Part shown: positions 32,156 through 40,712 of the stretch, in pieces | Layout of the letters: each line of letters begins with the position of its first letter | Position numbering within the stretch: position 1 is the first letter of the stretch | NCBI GenBank assembly: GCA_963666895.2 | Contig: CAXXNS010000010.1 | Location: 248,001-312,000 of the forward strand | Length of the DNA: 64,000 bases | Source of the DNA: G963666895 sp963666895 | GTDB taxonomy: Bacteria > Desulfobacterota > Desulfovibrionia > Desulfovibrionales > Desulfovibrionaceae | Direction of reading: 5' to 3' | Made by a program: the position numbers and the translations under genes | The notes under the pieces: generated by a model | The model's input: only the letters and a program-made list of their open reading frames with translations | Told to the model about the DNA's origin: nothing | The model's database searches: none

Positions 32156-32701
32156 ATGGCCGAGAACGACAGAAACACAGAAGACCTGCTCCGCCGCCTG
32201 CAGGCCGAACCCCCGAAAAAGTCCAACCAGACCCGCAACGCCCTGCTCCTCTTCGGCGGGGTGGTGCTCTTCATCCTGCTGGCCCTGGTGGTGGTCAAGC
32301 AGAAGGAATTCCAGTTCAACCCCACCAAGACCAGCGCCTCCAGCAACCTGACCCAGAAGATCGTGTTCACGGGCGAGCTCAAGATGCGCGACCTGGACCT
32401 GACCCCGACCCAGCAGAAACGGCTGGAGCAGCTCCTGGACTACACGGGCGACCGGTTCAAGCAGATCCAGATCTGGGCGGAAAAGGACAACAAGTACGAC
32501 GAGCTGAAGCCGGGAACCGAGGTGCGTTTTCAGATCACCCTGGTCACCCACGACGGGGCGCGCATCAAGTCCGTGGTCAACCGGGCCAAGCACGGCCGGG
32601 TGGTGGACGCCATCGCCCAGCGCATCGAGAAGGACGTGGAGGCCTATCTGCGCACCGAACCCGGCAAAAACCCGCCCGGATCGTTCACCAACGTCCGCTG
32701 A
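32156..32701 (+). CDS. Bitopic membrane protein of unknown function
   Basis: 181 residues. A charged cytoplasmic N-terminus (about 1-26), one membrane helix (about 27-47) and a soluble, mixed-charge C-terminal domain (about 50-181) with alternating strands and helices. No signal cleavage site or catalytic motif recognised. The ATG has a weak ribosome site. Lies between acs and lepA; no clear operon tie. Confidence 0.7.
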   Translation: MAENDRNTEDLLRRLQAEPPKKSNQTRNALLLFGGVVLFILLALVVVKQKEFQFNPTKTSASSNLTQKIVFTGELKMRDLDLTPTQQKRLEQLLDYTGDRFKQIQIWAEKDNKYDELKPGTEVRFQITLVTHDGARIKSVVNRAKHGRVVDAIAQRIEKDVEAYLRTEPGKNPPGSFTNVR

Positions 32702-32792
32702 CCGCAAAAGCCCCGGGGCTTGACCATCGACAGCCCGAGGGGAATACCGTACAAGGGCCTTCGCACGGTAACCCAAACCCCGCCCGGCCCGC

Positions 32793-34595
32793 ATGAACAC
32801 CTCCCAGATCCGAAACTTTTCCATCATCGCCCACATCGACCACGGCAAATCCACCCTGGCCGACCGCATCCTGGAGCTGACCGGGCTGGTGGGCGAGCGG
32901 GACAGGAAAGAGCAGTACCTGGACCGCATGGACCTGGAGCGGGAGCGCGGCATCACCATCAAGGCCCAGACCGTGCGCATCCCGTACAAGGCCAAGGACG
33001 GCCGGGAGTACGTGCTCAACCTCATCGACACCCCGGGCCACGTGGACTTTTCCTACGAGGTCTCGCGCTCCCTGGCCGCGTGCGAGGGCGCGCTGCTGGT
33101 GGTGGACGCCACCCAGGGCGTGGAGGCCCAGACCCTGGCCAACGTATACCTGGCCCTGGACCACGACCTGGAAGTCATCCCGGTGCTCAACAAGATCGAC
33201 CTGCCCAGCGCCGAGCCCGACCGGGTGGCCGAGGAGATCGAGGAGGTCATCGGCCTGGACGCCTCGAACGCGGTGCGCTGCTCGGCCAAGACCGGCCAGG
33301 GCGTGGACGAGTTGCTGGAACAGCTGGTCCTGCACCTGCCCGCGCCGGGAGGCGACCCGGACAAGCCGCTCAAGGCCCTGATCTTCGACTCCTGGTACGA
33401 CTCCTACCAGGGCGTGGTGATCCTGTTCCGGGTGTTCGAGGGCTCGCTCAAGATGGGCGACCGCATCCAGATTTTCAGCTCCAAGCGCACCTTCGAGGTC
33501 ACCAAGCTGGGCGTGTTCCAGCCCGACGCCAAGGACGTGCGCCAATTCGGGCCGGGCGAAGTGGGCTTTTTGTGCGCGTCCATGAAGGAGCTGTCCGACG
33601 CGCCCGTGGGCGACACCATCACCACCAGGGACAACCCCACGCCCGAGCCCTACCCCGGGTTCAAGAAGGTCAAGCCCATGGTCTACGCCGGGATCTATCC
33701 GGTGGAGCCGGCCGAATACGAGCCCTTGAAAACGGCCCTGGAAAAGCTCAACCTCAACGACGCGGCCTTCACCTTTGAGCCCGAGACCAGCAAGGCCCTG
33801 GGCTTCGGTTTCCGGTGCGGGTTCCTGGGCCTCTTGCACATCGAGATTCTCCAGGAGCGGCTGGAGCGGGAGTTCGAGGCCAAGCTCATCACCACGGCCC
33901 CGTCCGTGGTCTACCGGGTGACCACCACCCTGGGCGAGGAACTGCGCATCGACAACCCCAGCCTGCTGCCCGACCCCCAGGAGATCGAGACCATCGCCGA
34001 GCCCTTCGCCCGGGTGGAGATCCACGTGCCGGACGAGTACGTGGGCGCGGTGCTGGGACTGTGCCAGGAGAAGCGGGGCGAGCAGAAGGACATGAAGTAC
34101 ATGTCCGCCAACCGGGTCATCATCACCTACGAGATGCCGTTCGCCGAGATCATGTACGACTTCTTCGACAAGCTGAAGTCCCAGACCCGTGGCTACGCCT
34201 CCCTGGACTACGAAATCATTGACTATCGCACGGCCGATCTGGTCAAGCTGGACATCCTGATCAACACCGATCCGGTTGACGCCTTCTCCACAATCGTGCA
34301 CAGGGAGAACGCGGCCCGCATCGGCCGCAGCCTGGCGCTCAAGCTCAAGCGCAGCATCCCGCGCCAGCTCTTCGAAGTGGTCATCCAGGCGGCCATCGGC
34401 CGCAAGGTGGTGGCCAAGGAGCGGGTGCCTCCGTTCCGCAAGGACGTGACCGCCAAGTGCTATGGCGGTGACATCACCAGAAAACGCAAGCTCTTGGAAA
34501 AACAAAAAGAAGGCAAACGCCGCATGCGCCGCATGGGCAATGTGGAAATCCCCCAGGAGGCCTTTTTGGCCGTCCTCAAGGCTGGAGAGGAATAA
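32793..34595 (+). CDS. lepA: Elongation factor 4 (LepA), back-translocating GTPase
   Basis: 600-residue ribosome GTPase that acts on stalled or mis-translocated ribosomes. G1 is Ala-His-Ile-Asp-His-Gly-Lys-Ser-Thr (13-21), G3 is Asp-Thr-Pro-Gly-His and G4 is Asn-Lys-Ile-Asp. The C-terminal half has the LepA-specific Lys-Ala-Arg-free region ending in Arg-Arg-Met-Gly-Asn-Val-Glu-Ile-Pro-Gln-Glu-Ala-Phe, typical of family ends. No good ribosome site upstream. Followed by lepB after 11 nt, the common lepA-lepB pair. Confidence 0.97.
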   Translation: MNTSQIRNFSIIAHIDHGKSTLADRILELTGLVGERDRKEQYLDRMDLERERGITIKAQTVRIPYKAKDGREYVLNLIDTPGHVDFSYEVSRSLAACEGALLVVDATQGVEAQTLANVYLALDHDLEVIPVLNKIDLPSAEPDRVAEEIEEVIGLDASNAVRCSAKTGQGVDELLEQLVLHLPAPGGDPDKPLKALIFDSWYDSYQGVVILFRVFEGSLKMGDRIQIFSSKRTFEVTKLGVFQPDAKDVRQFGPGEVGFLCASMKELSDAPVGDTITTRDNPTPEPYPGFKKVKPMVYAGIYPVEPAEYEPLKTALEKLNLNDAAFTFEPETSKALGFGFRCGFLGLLHIEILQERLEREFEAKLITTAPSVVYRVTTTLGEELRIDNPSLLPDPQEIETIAEPFARVEIHVPDEYVGAVLGLCQEKRGEQKDMKYMSANRVIITYEMPFAEIMYDFFDKLKSQTRGYASLDYEIIDYRTADLVKLDILINTDPVDAFSTIVHRENAARIGRSLALKLKRSIPRQLFEVVIQAAIGRKVVAKERVPPFRKDVTAKCYGGDITRKRKLLEKQKEGKRRMRRMGNVEIPQEAFLAVLKAGEE

Positions 34596-34606
34596 AAGCG
34601 ATCGTC

Positions 34607-35275
34607 ATGGCGAAAAAAGAAAAGAAACGCAAGAATCCCATCCGTGAATGGACCGAAGCGATCCTGGTCGCCCTGGTCCTGGCCCTGTTCATCCGCACCT
34701 TCCTGGTCCAGGCCTTCAAGATTCCCTCCGGGTCCATGCTCGAGACCCTGCAGATCGGGGACCACCTCCTGGTGAACAAGTGCTCCTACGACATCAAGCT
34801 GCCCAAGATATTCGCCGGAGACACCTCGGGCGGGCTCTTCTCCATGTTCTTCGACACGGCCGGCGGCCCGGTGCTGTTCACCACGGGGGACCCGGAGCGC
34901 GGGGACGTCATCGTGTTCGAGTACCCCGAGGACCCGTCCAAGGACTTCATCAAGCGGGTGGTCGGCCTGCCCGGGGAGACCGTGGAGATCCGCAACAAGC
35001 AGGTGTTCGTCAATGGCGAGCCCCTGGACGAGTCCTACGTCCAGTACCTGGACCCCAACCTGGTCTACGGCCCGCGCGACAACTGGGGGCCCAAGCAGAT
35101 TCCCGAGGGCGAGTTCTTCGTCATGGGCGACAACCGCGACCACTCCCGCGACTCGCGCTTCTGGGGCTACGTGCCCAGGGCCGCCATCGTGGGCAAGGCC
35201 ATGTTCCTGTACTGGTCCTGGGACGGCGACGAGGTCAGCCCGCGCTGGGGCCGGATATTGGATGCGGTGGAATAG
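34607..35275 (+). CDS. lepB: Signal peptidase I
   Basis: 222-residue membrane protease that removes Sec signal peptides. A Lys-rich start, one membrane helix (about 15-35), then the catalytic Ser43 in Pro-Ser-Gly-Ser-Met, the general base Lys116 in Phe-Ile-Lys-Arg-Val-Val-Gly-Leu-Pro-Gly, and the box Gly-Asp-Asn-Arg-Asp-(x)-Ser-Arg-Asp-Ser. Length and order fit short proteobacterial LepB with one anchor. Ends before an intrinsic terminator. Confidence 0.96.
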   Translation: MAKKEKKRKNPIREWTEAILVALVLALFIRTFLVQAFKIPSGSMLETLQIGDHLLVNKCSYDIKLPKIFAGDTSGGLFSMFFDTAGGPVLFTTGDPERGDVIVFEYPEDPSKDFIKRVVGLPGETVEIRNKQVFVNGEPLDESYVQYLDPNLVYGPRDNWGPKQIPEGEFFVMGDNRDHSRDSRFWGYVPRAAIVGKAMFLYWSWDGDEVSPRWGRILDAVE

Positions 35276-35298
35276 GCCGGACCAACGGCAAGACGACA

Positions 35299-35333
35299 AG
35301 GCCCCCGGTGCGACGCGCCGGGGGCTTTCTTTT
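35299..35333. terminator. Bidirectional intrinsic terminator after lepB
   Basis: An 8-bp GC stem (GCCCCCGG, 35301-35308, paired with 35318-35325), extended by flanking A-T pairs, followed by CTTTCTTTT. It lies between lepB and a convergent protease gene, whose stop overlaps the tail. Confidence 0.85.
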
Positions 35334-35991
35334 ACACCGCCTGCACCCGGATGCGGGACAGGAACATGATGTTGGCCCACTCCTCCGGGGTCAGGACGCG
35401 GCGGCCGTTGCCCGGCCAGGGGTCGCGCACGATGGCCGAATTGATCCCGCACTGGGTCCAGCCCATGCCGGTCCACCCGGCGCACCAGTAAACCAGCGAG
35501 GTCAGGACCATGGCGTGGCCGCCCCCGCCCACCACGGTGCCCAGAATGAGCGGCATGTCGTTGGCCAGGTCCTGGGACGCGGTGACCACGTTGGCCGAAT
35601 AGGCGTCGCCCACGGCCTGGAACCGCTTGCCCGCATCGTCCGTCCAGACGCGGTTCAAGTTCTGCAGGATGGTGGGCGCGTCCGCGGGCTGGTTGTAGAT
35701 CTCGCCCCAGGTCTCCTTGACGATGCGCTCCTGGGGCACCACGTAGCCGTAGTAGCGGAACACCATCTCGATGCTGGCCGCCCAGCACCACTGGTCCATG
35801 TGCTGGCCGCCCACGTCCGCGGCCGTGACCGTGAGCAGGTCGGAACGGATGCCGGACTCGCACTGGCGCATGTTCTGGTCCGGGAAGTCCTGGCAGTTGA
35901 GCAGGGCCAGGCAGGGGGCCGGGGCCAGGGTCGCGGCGGCCATGCCCGAGGCGGCCAGGCCGGCGCATTTGAGAAAAAGGCGGCGATTCAT
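35332..35991 (-). CDS. Tat-exported papain-like cysteine protease
   Basis: 219 residues. The N-terminus Asn-Arg-Arg-Leu-Phe-Leu-Lys is a twin-arginine export motif followed by a hydrophobic stretch and a likely cleavage near Cys-Leu-Ala (about 29). The mature domain has the papain-like layout: Gln-Trp-Cys69-Trp-Ala-Ala-Ser, Gly-Gly-Gly-Gly-His159-Ala-Met-Val, and Val-Arg-Asp190-Pro-Trp-Pro-Gly, which I read as the Cys/His/Asp triad. This fits the AvrRpt2/C70-like group of secreted cysteine peptidases. Export by Tat suggests folding in the cytoplasm. Convergent with lepB. Substrate unknown. Confidence 0.85.
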   Translation of the reverse strand: MNRRLFLKCAGLAASGMAAATLAPAPCLALLNCQDFPDQNMRQCESGIRSDLLTVTAADVGGQHMDQWCWAASIEMVFRYYGYVVPQERIVKETWGEIYNQPADAPTILQNLNRVWTDDAGKRFQAVGDAYSANVVTASQDLANDMPLILGTVVGGGGHAMVLTSLVYWCAGWTGMGWTQCGINSAIVRDPWPGNGRRVLTPEEWANIMFLSRIRVQAV

Positions 35992-36107
35992 GGCGTACTC
36001 CAGGGTTTACCGTGGGGTTTGCCCTTGTTGTAGCCGCTGAACAGGACCAGGACAAGGGGCTCCGGGCTTGCCATTTGCCCCGGCCTGTGACAACTGCCTG
36101 GACAGCA

Positions 36108-36545
36108 ATGACCAACGCCTACATCGCCCTCGGCCTCGGCCTGATTCTCTATTTCCTGGTCCTGCGACCCCTGTTCGCCCGGCGCATCGAGCGCTCGGTC
36201 ACGCGCTTCTGCGGCAACGCGGGCAACCGCATGCTGGCCGAGCCGCTCATGGAGCGGGTGCGCGACGGGGACGTGCAGCGGGTGCGCACCGTGCTCAAGC
36301 ACTGCAAGGTCAACCCGGACATGACCGACGACAAGGGCTGGACCGCCCTGCGCTACGCCATCGAGGGGAACAACCCGGAGATGGCGCATTTGTTCCTGGT
36401 GTCGGGCGCGGCGGCCAACGCGGTCTGGCCGGACGGCCGCACCCCGCTCTCCCTGGCCCGGGAAAAGGGGTCGGACGAGATGGCCGAGCTGCTGGAAAAG
36501 TTCGGCGCGCGGGAAGAGGCTCCCGACTCCCCTACTTCCAAATAA
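36108..36545 (+). CDS. Membrane-anchored ankyrin-repeat protein
   Basis: 145 residues: one N-terminal membrane helix (about 4-24), a basic linker, then two to three ankyrin repeats (Asp-Lys-Gly-Trp-Thr-Ala-Leu-Arg-Tyr-Ala-Ile-Glu-Gly-Asn-Asn, then Asp-Gly-Arg-Thr-Pro-Leu-Ser-Leu-Ala-Arg-Glu-Lys-Gly). Ankyrin proteins bind partner proteins; the partner is unknown. Its last 14 nt overlap the convergent gene at 36532. Confidence 0.85.
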   Translation: MTNAYIALGLGLILYFLVLRPLFARRIERSVTRFCGNAGNRMLAEPLMERVRDGDVQRVRTVLKHCKVNPDMTDDKGWTALRYAIEGNNPEMAHLFLVSGAAANAVWPDGRTPLSLAREKGSDEMAELLEKFGAREEAPDSPTSK

Positions 36546-36996
36546 ACTTGAATCCGCAGGCCGGAAATCCGGCCGCGATTGTCTCGGGCCGCTCCAGGGT
36601 CAGCCGGTCCGAGTAGCCCCGGGCGAACGGGTCGTCCCGCACGCAGGACAGGGTGCGCACCAAGACGTCCGGCAACCCCATGTCCTTGTACGCCTCGGCG
36701 TACCCGCAGCGCGTGACCCGGAAGGTCAGCTCGTTTCCCTCCAAACGCACGTCTTGGATGTCCAGGGCGCCGGTGCCGCGCCACAGGTCCAGGACCGTGG
36801 CGAAGTGATCGAGGTTCGGTTCGCCGGGCGCTTTGGCCGCGAAGGCCCGGCCCGCGTCCAGGGCCGCGTTCTCCAGGGTCCGGGTGATCGCGTCCAGGGC
36901 GGCCTCGGGGCCGTGGCTCGTACACAGGGTGGCGTAGACCTGGGCCAGCATCCCGGCCTCGATGCGCCGCTGGTCCAGCATGGTGATGGTGCTCAT
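36532..36996 (-). CDS. L-2-amino-thiazoline-4-carboxylic acid hydrolase-like protein
   Basis: 154-residue protein of the ATC hydrolase family, enzymes that open the thiazoline ring to S-carbamoyl-cysteine in cysteine synthesis from thiazolines. Family features are the central Asp-(x3)-Arg-Val-Thr-Arg-Cys-Gly-Tyr-Ala-Glu-Ala-Tyr-Lys and the ending Gly-Phe-Pro-Ala-Cys-Gly-Phe-Lys-Phe. Many members have no tested substrate, so the reaction is a family inference. Convergent overlap with the ankyrin gene; divergent from the GGDEF gene. Confidence 0.75.
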   Translation of the reverse strand: MSTITMLDQRRIEAGMLAQVYATLCTSHGPEAALDAITRTLENAALDAGRAFAAKAPGEPNLDHFATVLDLWRGTGALDIQDVRLEGNELTFRVTRCGYAEAYKDMGLPDVLVRTLSCVRDDPFARGYSDRLTLERPETIAAGFPACGFKFIWK

Positions 36997-37160
36997 GGCC
37001 CTGGTCTACCACCCCCGGAAACGAAACCCAAGCCCGGCCCAGACCAAACCGTGCCTTGGTTTTGTCCGAAAAATCGAAACTTTTCTTCACCTGGACGCAA
37101 GTTTGCGGTAAAACAGTCCATGTCCGGACAGAACCGTCCTGCCCGGACAATGGAGCGGAC

Positions 37161-38777
37161 ATGAATACCCAGCCGCACAACGAACACACCTTCGCCCGGA
37201 CCCTCAAGCTTTTCCTGGTCCTGGCCCTGCCTCTGGCGGCCGTGCTCATCGGCTTCCTGGCCACTTTCTACCGTTCGGAATCCAACGCTTTTCTGGACGA
37301 AATCAAGGTCGAGGAGCAGGTGGCCCTCCGCCTGCAGCAGACCTCCATCGGCATCAACTTCCGCACCGTGGTCAGCGACCTGATGTACCTGTCCAATAAG
37401 AGCACGCTGTGCGAGCACGACGCCCAGGAAGACCCGACAGGCGGCCATTCCCTCCCGGGGGAATACCTTCTCCTGTCCAAGACCAAGGGCCTTTACGACC
37501 AGATCCGGTTCCTGGACAACCAGGGCATGGAAAAGGTGCGCGTCAACTACAATGCGGGCAGGCCCGAGGTGGTCCAGGAACAGGACCTGCAGAACAAGTT
37601 CGGGCGCTACTACTTCCAGGAAGCCATCGTCCTCGACAAGGGCCAGGTCTTCATTTCCGCGCTGGACCTGAACGTGGAAAACAACGAGGTGGAAACGCCC
37701 CTCAAACCCACCATCCGCTTCGCCACCCCGGTCTTTGACCAGAACGGGATGCGGCAAGGCGTGGTGGTCCTGAACTATCTGGCCTCCACGCTCCTGAACG
37801 ACCTCAAGACCGTGGGCCTGACCACACGCGGGCACAGCTCCCTGCTCAATGAAGAGGGATACTGGCTGCAGGCCCCGGACAAGGACCTGGAGTGGGGCTT
37901 TATGTTCAAGGACAAGGTGGGCACGACCTTCGGCAGCCGCTTTCCCGAGGAATGGAAGGCCATGCAGGCCATGGGCCAGGGCGTCATGCAGACGGAAAAC
38001 GGCCTGTTCACCTTCGCCACGGTCTACCCCCTGCAGATCCTGACCCAAGACCGGGCTGCCCAGGGCGTGCTGAAGCCCTCGCAGTACATGTATACGAAAA
38101 ACTACCGCTGGATGCTTGTCACCCACAGCCCGCCAGAGGTTCTGGGCCGGTACAAGGAGAAGCTGCAGGACAAGCTCGCCCTGTACGGGTTCGGCCTGTT
38201 CCTGGTGGCGGGCATCGGCGCCTGGGCCCTGGCCTTCTCCATGACCAAGCGCCGCCTCTACCAGGCCCAGTTGGTCAAGATGGCCCAGTTCGACGCCCTG
38301 ACCGGCCTGCCCAACCGGGCCCTGTTCTTCGACCGGCTGCACGTAGCCATCGAGCACGCCGACCGGCACAAGACCAGGCTCGGCCTGCTGTACATCGACC
38401 TGGACGGGTTCAAGGCCGTGAACGACACCCTGGGCCACGACGCCGGGGACGAGCTGCTGGTCAAAGTGGCCGAGGTGCTGCGCGGCCATTCCCGCAAGTC
38501 CGACACCGTGGCCCGGCTGGGCGGGGACGAGTTCGCCATGCTGCTCTTCGAGATCGCCGACACCCAGAACGCCAAGATGGTGGCCGACAAGATCATCGCG
38601 GCCCTGTGCGAGCCCATGATCATCAAGTCCACCACCGTGGTCATCGGGGCCAGCATCGGCGCGGCCGTGTATCCGGACCACGCGGACGCGGACGAAACGC
38701 TGGTCAAGGCGGCGGACGAGGCCATGTACCAGGCCAAGTCCGGGGGCAAGAACCGCTGCGTGCCCGCGGGGGAATAA
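37161..38777 (+). CDS. Membrane diguanylate cyclase with periplasmic sensor
   Basis: 538 residues. Two membrane helices (about 15-35 and 368-390) flank a large periplasmic sensory region that looks like a Cache-type domain. The cytoplasmic C-terminal GGDEF domain has an intact Gly-Gly-Asp-Glu-Phe site and, five residues earlier, Arg-Lys-Ser-Asp, an inhibitory I-site (RxxD). It should make cyclic di-GMP in response to an outside signal and be product-inhibited. ATG with GGAG upstream; an upstream Met at 37056 is not supported. Confidence 0.92.
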   Translation: MNTQPHNEHTFARTLKLFLVLALPLAAVLIGFLATFYRSESNAFLDEIKVEEQVALRLQQTSIGINFRTVVSDLMYLSNKSTLCEHDAQEDPTGGHSLPGEYLLLSKTKGLYDQIRFLDNQGMEKVRVNYNAGRPEVVQEQDLQNKFGRYYFQEAIVLDKGQVFISALDLNVENNEVETPLKPTIRFATPVFDQNGMRQGVVVLNYLASTLLNDLKTVGLTTRGHSSLLNEEGYWLQAPDKDLEWGFMFKDKVGTTFGSRFPEEWKAMQAMGQGVMQTENGLFTFATVYPLQILTQDRAAQGVLKPSQYMYTKNYRWMLVTHSPPEVLGRYKEKLQDKLALYGFGLFLVAGIGAWALAFSMTKRRLYQAQLVKMAQFDALTGLPNRALFFDRLHVAIEHADRHKTRLGLLYIDLDGFKAVNDTLGHDAGDELLVKVAEVLRGHSRKSDTVARLGGDEFAMLLFEIADTQNAKMVADKIIAALCEPMIIKSTTVVIGASIGAAVYPDHADADETLVKAADEAMYQAKSGGKNRCVPAGE

Positions 38778-38852
38778 AACCAACCCCTTGCCCTGAAAGC
38801 GGAAAGCGCTTACCACCTTTCCTATGCCCTTGACCGTTGCAAGGATTCGACT

Positions 38853-40400
38853 TTGCTTGCCCGGGTGAGCACAGCCGCCCTGGCCGGCATCGACGCCCTG
38901 GAGGTGGTGCTGGAGGCGGACCTGCGCCGCTCCGGCATTCCGGCCTTCACCTTGGTCGGCCTGCCTGACGGCGCGGTGCGCGAGTCCAAGGAGCGCGTGT
39001 TCTCGGCCCTCAAAAACGCGGGCCACTCCCTGCCCCCGGCCCGCATCACCGTGAACCTGGCCCCGGCCGACATCCGCAAGGAAGGCAGCTCCTACGACCT
39101 GCCCCTGGCCCTGGGCCTGCTGGCCGCGTCCGAGGCCCTGGAGCCCGAGAATCTCCAGGGCTGGTGGTTCGCGGGCGAACTGTCCCTGACCGGCGAGCTC
39201 AGACCCGTGCCCGGCATCCTGCCCCTGGCCATGCGCGCCCGCGAGGCCGGGGCCGAGGGGGTCATCGTCCCGGCCGGAAACGCGGCCGAGGCGGCCGTGG
39301 TGCCGGACCTGAACGTGTACGGGGCCGAGCGCCTGACCCAGGTGACCGGATTCCTCATGGGCGAGACCGAGCTGGAACCGGCGCACGTGGACGTGGACGC
39401 GCTCTGGGCCGCGCGCCAGGACATGGGCCTGGACTTCTCCGAGGTCAAGGGCCAGGAGCACGCCAAACGGGCCGTGGAGATCGCGGCCGCGGGCGGGCAC
39501 AACCTGCTGTTCACCGGGCCGCCGGGCTCGGGCAAGACCATGCTGGCCCAGCGCATCCCCTCGGTGCTGCCGCCTTTGACCTTTGACGAGGCCCTGGAGG
39601 TGACCAAGGTCTACTCCGTGGCCGGGGCCCTGGACCGCAAGGCCGCGCTCATGGTCACCCGGCCCTTCCGCAGCCCGCACCACACCATCTCCAGCGTGGG
39701 CCTGGTGGGCGGGGGCGCGTACCCCAAGCCGGGCGAGGTCTCCCTGGCCCACAGGGGCGTGCTCTTTCTGGACGAGCTGCCCGAGTTCAAGAAATCCGCC
39801 CTGGAGGTGCTGCGCCAGCCCCTGGAAGACGGCAAGGTGTCCATCTCCCGGTCCCTGACCACCCTGACCTACCCGGCCGACCTCATGCTGGTGGCGGCCA
39901 TGAACCCCTGCCCGTGCGGATTTTTGACCGACGAGCGACACGCCTGCACCTGCTCGCCCCTGGCCGTGCGCAACTATAGGAACCGCATCTCGGGCCCGCT
40001 CCTGGACCGCTTCGACCTGCACGTGGAGGTCCCGGCCGTGCCCCACGAGGACCTCAAGCAGGTCCAGGGCAGCGTGGACTCGGCGTCCATGCGCGCCCGG
40101 GTGCTGGCCGCCCGCAAGGTGCAGGCCGAGCGATACAGGAACAACGGGGGCGTGCTGACCAACGCCCAGCTGGCGGGCAAGGCCCTGGAGACGCACTGCG
40201 CCTTGGACGCGCAGGGGCACGAGTTCCTGGGCCAGGCCGTGCGCAGGCTGGGGCTGTCGGCCCGGGCGTACGTGCGCATATTACGCATCGCCCGGACCAT
40301 CGCGGACCTGGAGGCCGGTGAAAACGGCGCTCCCGGTCCCCTGGCCATCCCCCACCTGGCCGAGGCCATCAACTACCGGAGCATGGACCGCCAGGCCTGA
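38853..40400 (+). CDS. comM: ComM/YifB-family AAA+ ATPase (Mg-chelatase-like)
   Basis: 515-residue hexameric helicase linked to branch migration in natural transformation or other recombination. An N-terminal Lon-like ChlI domain (about 1-170, including Gly-Leu-Pro-Asp-Gly-Ala-Val-Arg-Glu-Ser) precedes Walker A Gly-Pro-Pro-Gly-Ser-Gly-Lys-Thr, Walker B Phe-Leu-Asp-Glu-Leu-Pro-Glu-Phe, and a Cys-Pro-Cys-Gly-(x)n-Cys-(x)-Cys Zn-like patch. TTG start, with AAGGA 7 nt upstream. No competence genes adjoin. Confidence 0.93.
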   Translation: MLARVSTAALAGIDALEVVLEADLRRSGIPAFTLVGLPDGAVRESKERVFSALKNAGHSLPPARITVNLAPADIRKEGSSYDLPLALGLLAASEALEPENLQGWWFAGELSLTGELRPVPGILPLAMRAREAGAEGVIVPAGNAAEAAVVPDLNVYGAERLTQVTGFLMGETELEPAHVDVDALWAARQDMGLDFSEVKGQEHAKRAVEIAAAGGHNLLFTGPPGSGKTMLAQRIPSVLPPLTFDEALEVTKVYSVAGALDRKAALMVTRPFRSPHHTISSVGLVGGGAYPKPGEVSLAHRGVLFLDELPEFKKSALEVLRQPLEDGKVSISRSLTTLTYPADLMLVAAMNPCPCGFLTDERHACTCSPLAVRNYRNRISGPLLDRFDLHVEVPAVPHEDLKQVQGSVDSASMRARVLAARKVQAERYRNNGGVLTNAQLAGKALETHCALDAQGHEFLGQAVRRLGLSARAYVRILRIARTIADLEAGENGAPGPLAIPHLAEAINYRSMDRQA

Positions 40401-40712
40401 CGGGGTCGAGGGCCTCGCCACAAACTCTTGGTTGCGGTTTAATTTTTCTTATTGTTTGAATAAGTTCCATTATTCTATACATCTATACGTTTATAGCCTG
40501 CCTGGACAACCGTTCCAGTTCACTGAAAACAAACTCTTTCCAAACGACCTGGAAATCCGCTCCCGGCCGCATTGACTTCGCCCGGTTTCACACTACCCTA
40601 TAAAATAACAACAACTATTATCAACAAGGAACCTGTTTCTCTTTACAAGCCCGCCTTTAAAAACTAACCAACCGATTTTGCGGACTGGTCCGCAGAAAGG
40701 AGTTGCGTCAAA
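40401..40712. other. 312-bp AT-rich intergenic region upstream of msrAB
   Basis: No gene visible. It holds a promoter-like TTGTTT-N18-TATACA (40452-40481), a second weaker TTGACT-N16-TACCCT (40572-40599), an inverted repeat CTTATT/AATAAG (40448-40464), and a GCGGAC-TG-GTCCGC palindrome (40680-40693) directly before the msrAB ribosome site, which may be an operator. Base content is much lower in GC than the surrounding genes. Confidence 0.5.

Noticed and set aside
32708..32721. 14-bp palindrome AAGCCCCGGGGCTT before lepA
   Set aside because: No loop and no T-run, so it is neither a terminator nor a clear operator.
36993..40220. Minus-strand open frame of over 1000 codons
   Set aside because: It covers the diguanylate cyclase and comM genes on the other strand and has no recognisable domains.
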